Assembly: GCA_035528475.1 (NCBI GenBank)
Contig: DATKYO010000115.1
Span: forward strand, 1 to 64,000
Origin: SD8 sp035528475
GTDB lineage: Archaea > Halobacteriota > Methanomicrobia > Methanomicrobiales > Methanospirillaceae
Direction of reading: 5' to 3'
DNA: 64,000 nucleotides
Positions 61,245 through 64,000 of this stretch are shown piece after piece. Position 1 is the first letter of the stretch. Every line of letters starts with the position of its first letter. Position numbers and translations under genes: made by a program. The notes beneath the pieces were generated by a model. It saw nothing but the letters and a program-made list of their open reading frames with translations, made no database searches and was not told the origin of the DNA.

Positions 61245-61604
61245 CTATTTTTTGATTTTCTGAGAAATTGCCTGTGAAAGGGTCTCGATTTCGTCATACC
61301 GTACTTCTTCCAGTCCCCGCTTCACGATGCCCTCACGCGTGGCTACAATATATATATCAGGGTCTATTCCAATGCCTTCCGTCCTCTTTTTGGCACAGCA
61401 TTCCTCGCAACCGTCCACTACAACCAGGTAGTCTTCCCCTTCCATCTCCTTTTCAAGAGCGTGATGGAGAGCGGTGAGTTTCAGGTGCCTTGCAATAAGT
61501 GACGGGTTCCTTTGCCGGAGAGCGTGTGCGGCCTGCGTGGTGAGTTTTCCCGTATGTGAGATCCCTGAACAGGTGAGAAGGGTTACAGATTTCTCGTCAT
61601 CCAT
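61245..61604 (-). CDS. DGC-domain putative zinc-binding protein
   Basis: A 119-residue protein with TCSGISHTGKLTTQAAHAL at the start and the family motif VDGCEECCAKK in the middle. The cysteines probably bind a metal or metalloid. Its ATG shares one base with the stop of acr3 (TAATG), so the two are translationally coupled. A second DGC protein lies on the other side of acr3. Confidence 0.85.
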   Translation of the reverse strand: MDDEKSVTLLTCSGISHTGKLTTQAAHALRQRNPSLIARHLKLTALHHALEKEMEGEDYLVVVDGCEECCAKKRTEGIGIDPDIYIVATREGIVKRGLEEVRYDEIETLSQAISQKIKK

Positions 61605-62785
61605 TATGAGAACCACCCCCGGGTCCGGAGGCAGATCCTTACGAGCATGAGCATCACTGGCACTTCGATCAGCACACCAACCACTGTGGCCAGTGCTGCA
61701 CCGGAAGCCAGTCCAAAGAGTACTGTTGCGGTAGCGATGGCCACCTCAAAATGGTTTGAGGCCCCTATCATAGCCGATGGGGCAGCATCCTCATAATCCA
61801 GCCTGATAAACCTGGAAAGAAAATACCCCAGGCAAAAGATGAACATGGTCTGGATAAAAAGTGGAATGGCAATCCAGAGGATCGTGAGCGGCTGGGCCAG
61901 AATGACATCGCCCTTGAAACTAAAGAGCAGAACAAGGGTAATGAGAAGAGCTGTGATGGTCACCGGCGTGAGGAGATGTACGAACTTTTTGTCGAACCAG
62001 TCTTTTCCCTTCACCTTAATGATGATTCTTCGTGAGAGAAACCCGGCAGCAAGGGGCAAGGCTACATAGATGCCAATTGAAAGTGCCAAAGCCTGCCAGG
62101 GGACCGGAAGTTGGCCGACACCAAGAAGGTATCCTCCCACTGGGGCATATAAAAAGAGCATGACAAGGGAGTTTATCGCAACCATCACAAGGGTATGTCC
62201 GTCATTCCCCTGTGCCAGGTAACCCCAGACAAGCACCATAGCCGTGCAGGGCGCAATTCCAAGCAGGATGCAGCCGGCAAGGTAACTTCTCCACAACGGA
62301 ATTTCAAGCATTTTCATCCCGTCAACAAACACCACAGTCCCATCCCCATAGGTCGCTCCCACCGGCAGATCCAGTCCGAACGGCATCTTCACCAAGTCGA
62401 TCGCTTCGGTGCCGATGAACCCGATAAAGACCGTTCCCAGGAAGAAGAGGGCGATGGCATACATAGTGAACGGCTTGATTGCCCAGTTGACAAAAAGCGT
62501 CAGGGCAACGGGTTTGATATTTTTTCCTGCACTGAGCACTTCAGCGAAGTCAATCTTCACCATAATGGGATACATCATGAAGAAAAGACAGATTGCAATC
62601 GGGATGGAGACGACAGGAGCATCTCCCGAATAGATTGAAAGCGAATCCAGGTAAAGAGCTGTCCCGGGTGCAAGACGGCCCAGAATGATTCCTCCCCCTA
62701 TACTGAGCAGTACCCACACTGTAAGATACCGTTCGAACCATCCAAGCCCTTTGGACTCTTTCGTGATGCACACTTCTCCGGGCAT
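61604..62785 (-). CDS. acr3: Acr3-family arsenite efflux transporter
   Basis: A 393-residue membrane protein with ten helices. It contains CILLGIAPCTAMVLVWGYLA with the conserved cysteine needed for arsenite transport, MIGASNHFEVAIATATVLFG, and the N-terminal FERYLTVWVLLSIGGG. Acr3 expels As(III) using the proton gradient. The start at 62785 is chosen because the upstream frame overlaps the DGC gene; a GG lies just before. It is the central gene of the operon. Confidence 0.95.
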   Translation of the reverse strand: MPGEVCITKESKGLGWFERYLTVWVLLSIGGGIILGRLAPGTALYLDSLSIYSGDAPVVSIPIAICLFFMMYPIMVKIDFAEVLSAGKNIKPVALTLFVNWAIKPFTMYAIALFFLGTVFIGFIGTEAIDLVKMPFGLDLPVGATYGDGTVVFVDGMKMLEIPLWRSYLAGCILLGIAPCTAMVLVWGYLAQGNDGHTLVMVAINSLVMLFLYAPVGGYLLGVGQLPVPWQALALSIGIYVALPLAAGFLSRRIIIKVKGKDWFDKKFVHLLTPVTITALLITLVLLFSFKGDVILAQPLTILWIAIPLFIQTMFIFCLGYFLSRFIRLDYEDAAPSAMIGASNHFEVAIATATVLFGLASGAALATVVGVLIEVPVMLMLVRICLRTRGWFS

Positions 62786-62792
62786 GGGAACC

Positions 62793-63209
62793 TTAATCGT
62801 CCTGTACTCTTCCCTTTCCTTCCCAGGCTGCAGATACCACTTTTTCGATATCGTCCTCTGTATAATCCTGTGAATGCACCTTCTCAATCCCGAGACCGGT
62901 GATTATCAGGTGCTGGGCAATCCCTACCCCTTGTGAATCTGCAATCTTTTTCCCGCATTCGTTGGAGCACCCGTCTATAATCACTACTTCATTCGCACCG
63001 GCAATTCCTTCCATGAGGCCGGGATTACCACTCCCGAGAAGGGCAATGCAGGTCGCATTTCCGTATCCTTCTTCGGTAAGCTGGAGTGCAGCGCAATTAG
63101 ATATCTGGCCTACATTTGCCAGACCCGCACAGGGAAAGAGTATCCGTATCTTTCTCTCTTCAGGTCCGGACCCCTCACCACAGGCACATTCTGGACCGTT
63201 TTTCGCCAT
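62793..63209 (-). CDS. DGC-domain putative zinc-binding protein
   Basis: A 138-residue protein with FPCAGLANVGQISNCAA and IIDGCSNECGKKIADSQG. An N-terminal Cys pair (CACGEGSG) precedes the domain. Same family as the protein encoded after acr3, but clearly diverged from it. Candidate As(III) or zinc binder delivering to the transporter. Confidence 0.86.
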   Translation of the reverse strand: MAKNGPECACGEGSGPEERKIRILFPCAGLANVGQISNCAALQLTEEGYGNATCIALLGSGNPGLMEGIAGANEVVIIDGCSNECGKKIADSQGVGIAQHLIITGLGIEKVHSQDYTEDDIEKVVSAAWEGKGRVQDD

Positions 63210-63215
63210 TCTCTC

Positions 63216-63452
63216 TTACCCCTGCAGGATCTCTTTTAATTCCTTCACATCCGCTACCCTTCCGGAGACTTTCATCTCCCCGTCCACGGCCAGGGCTGGA
63301 GTGAGCATTACACCGCGATCCATTATCTCGGTGATATCGTCAATTTTTTTAATCTCGGCATCAATTCCGAGTTCTTTTACCGCAATCCCGACATTTTTCA
63401 AAAGGCGTTTGCATTTCATGCACCCTGTTCCAAGAACTTCAATTACGACCAT
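63216..63452 (-). CDS. Small thioredoxin-like redox protein (glutaredoxin-like, MTH895 type)
   Basis: A 78-residue protein with the active-site CMKC in VLGTGCMKCKRLLKNV and TPALAVDGEMKVSG with the cis-proline. Such mini-thioredoxins accompany permeases in arsenic and mercury operons and may supply electrons to arsenate or disulfide reduction. The start at 63452 is chosen for GGTG 6 nt upstream; two in-frame ATG codons lie before it inside the preceding gene. Confidence 0.9.
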   Translation of the reverse strand: MVVIEVLGTGCMKCKRLLKNVGIAVKELGIDAEIKKIDDITEIMDRGVMLTPALAVDGEMKVSGRVADVKELKEILQG

Positions 63453-63453
63453 C

Positions 63454-63717
63454 TTATTCACCATTATTCTCTGCACTCTTCTCGTATTCTATCATCAATG
63501 CCTTCATGTACTTCTCCTCCGCAGACCGGGGAACATAATTGTAAATTTTAACTCTTTTCAGCAATTCCTCTGCTATCCTTTTCTTGTCGATCAGGCTCAT
63601 TTCTCTCACGTCTGTAATGACCCGGTCAAGCATTGCAATGCCTACCACCACTCCATCGACGTCAATCCGGCGAATCCGCCGGAGCGCCTCCGCAGCACAG
63701 CAGGGTTTTTTATCCAT
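63454..63717 (-). CDS. Small Cys-pair protein of the arsenic operon
   Basis: An 87-residue soluble protein opening with MDKKPCCAAEALRRIRRI and followed by helices (SLIDKKRIAEELLKRVKIYN, SAEEKYMKALMIEYEKSA). The vicinal CC suggests metalloid binding. Such proteins occur between permease and thioredoxin genes in related operons. The start overlaps the permease gene by 8 nt. No characterised relative comes to mind. Confidence 0.75.
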   Translation of the reverse strand: MDKKPCCAAEALRRIRRIDVDGVVVGIAMLDRVITDVREMSLIDKKRIAEELLKRVKIYNYVPRSAEEKYMKALMIEYEKSAENNGE

Positions 63718-64000
63718 TCACCCCACATCCTGGAATCCCCAGATACGGGAAATAATTTCCAAAGATAACTCCCGCGACAGTTGAGAACACAATTACGAGG
63801 ACCATATAAGCAAGGGTCTTTCTTGATCCCATTATTCGATACAGCACAAGGAGGGAGGGAAGACTGATCGACGGTCCTGAAAGGAGGAGGGAAAGGGCCG
63901 GACCCCCTGCCATTATCCCCTGGGTATAACCGAACGTCCCGCCGATGATTGGCACTTCAAGGAGTGTGGGCATATAGAGAATAGTGCCCACAAGGGACGC
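63710..64000 (-). CDS. ArsP-like permease, partial (5' end outside window)
   Basis: The last 96 residues of a membrane permease of the COG0701 group: PTLLEVPIIGGTFGYTQGIM, GGPALSLLLSGPSISLPSLL, a helix and the tail NYFPYLGIPGCGVNG. These permeases export organoarsenicals or unknown substrates and are common in archaeal arsenic operons. The start and the promoter lie beyond position 64000. Confidence 0.82.
   Translation of the reverse strand, partial: ASLVGTILYMPTLLEVPIIGGTFGYTQGIMAGGPALSLLLSGPSISLPSLLVLYRIMGSRKTLAYMVLVIVFSTVAGVIFGNYFPYLGIPGCGVNG

Noticed and set aside
1..64000. CRISPR arrays, insertion sequences, rRNA genes
   Set aside because: No regularly spaced repeats, transposase motifs or rRNA-like sequence were found on either strand by reading.

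Overview
The window reads as a stretch of chromosome from a methanogenic archaeon, most likely of the order Methanomicrobiales. The evidence is archaeal TATA boxes with GGAG/GGTG ribosome sites, an Nre repair protein ending in a PCNA-binding peptide, DUF3821 and DUF2769 proteins, a V4R regulator, a TiaS/MMP11-like enzyme and an archaeal-type tRNA-Leu. No methanogenesis operon lies inside, so the order is inferred. Function calls rest on motif recognition by eye; no database search was run.

Layout. 0-2.8 kb is degraded or recently rearranged: a trkH potassium-channel remnant, a 56-codon orphan, tRNA-Leu(UAG), and an Imm5-like gene bounded by a copy of the tRNA 3' end. 2.8-9.7 kb holds a cysteine desulfurase-like enzyme, a DUF3821 surface protein between 39-bp direct repeats, nreA, and a KAS III-like enzyme next to a V4R-domain regulator. 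10-17.4 kb has a P-loop ATPase/MscS channel pair, a threonine-branch cluster (ACT protein, homoserine dehydrogenase, TiaS-like protein), a truncated transporter and a four-PAS sensor. 17.5-27.3 kb has an AAA ATPase/TOPRIM pair, TPR, ABC-2 exporter, CBS, ABC-class ATPase, Acg-like nitroreductase, GntP permease and acylphosphatase genes.

28.5-39.7 kb is rich in redox and sulfur proteins: a SagB-like nitroreductase, rubredoxin-glutamate synthase, a double CDGSH protein, and then the most striking locus. There a molybdopterin oxidoreductase is fused to a NifS-type cysteine desulfurase, followed 15 nt later by an EgtD-type histidine methyltransferase. This matches an oxygen-independent, metallopterin-dependent ergothioneine pathway. 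A double-rubredoxin pyruvate-oxidase-like fusion follows. 40.1-43.9 kb encodes a 1242-aa secreted protein whose N-terminal third resembles the pore-forming B component of anthrax and clostridial binary toxins, beginning where the proteolytically activated toxin begins.

44-54 kb has a LysE exporter, a small zinc protein, a YedE-YedE-DsrE-TusA sulfur-trafficking operon, a P-type ATPase and a MacB-like ABC exporter with a secreted CARDB-type partner. 54-59.9 kb has small secreted, regulatory and TPR proteins, a UbiA prenyltransferase, a broken GAF-PAS sensor and a rhodanese lipoprotein. 60-64 kb is an arsenic/thiol operon on the minus strand (permease, small Cys protein, thioredoxin, DGC protein, Acr3, DGC protein, ArsF-like, ArsG-like), cut by the window end.

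Several broken transporter and sensor genes lie between intact operons, which suggests ongoing gene decay alongside acquisition of accessory modules.
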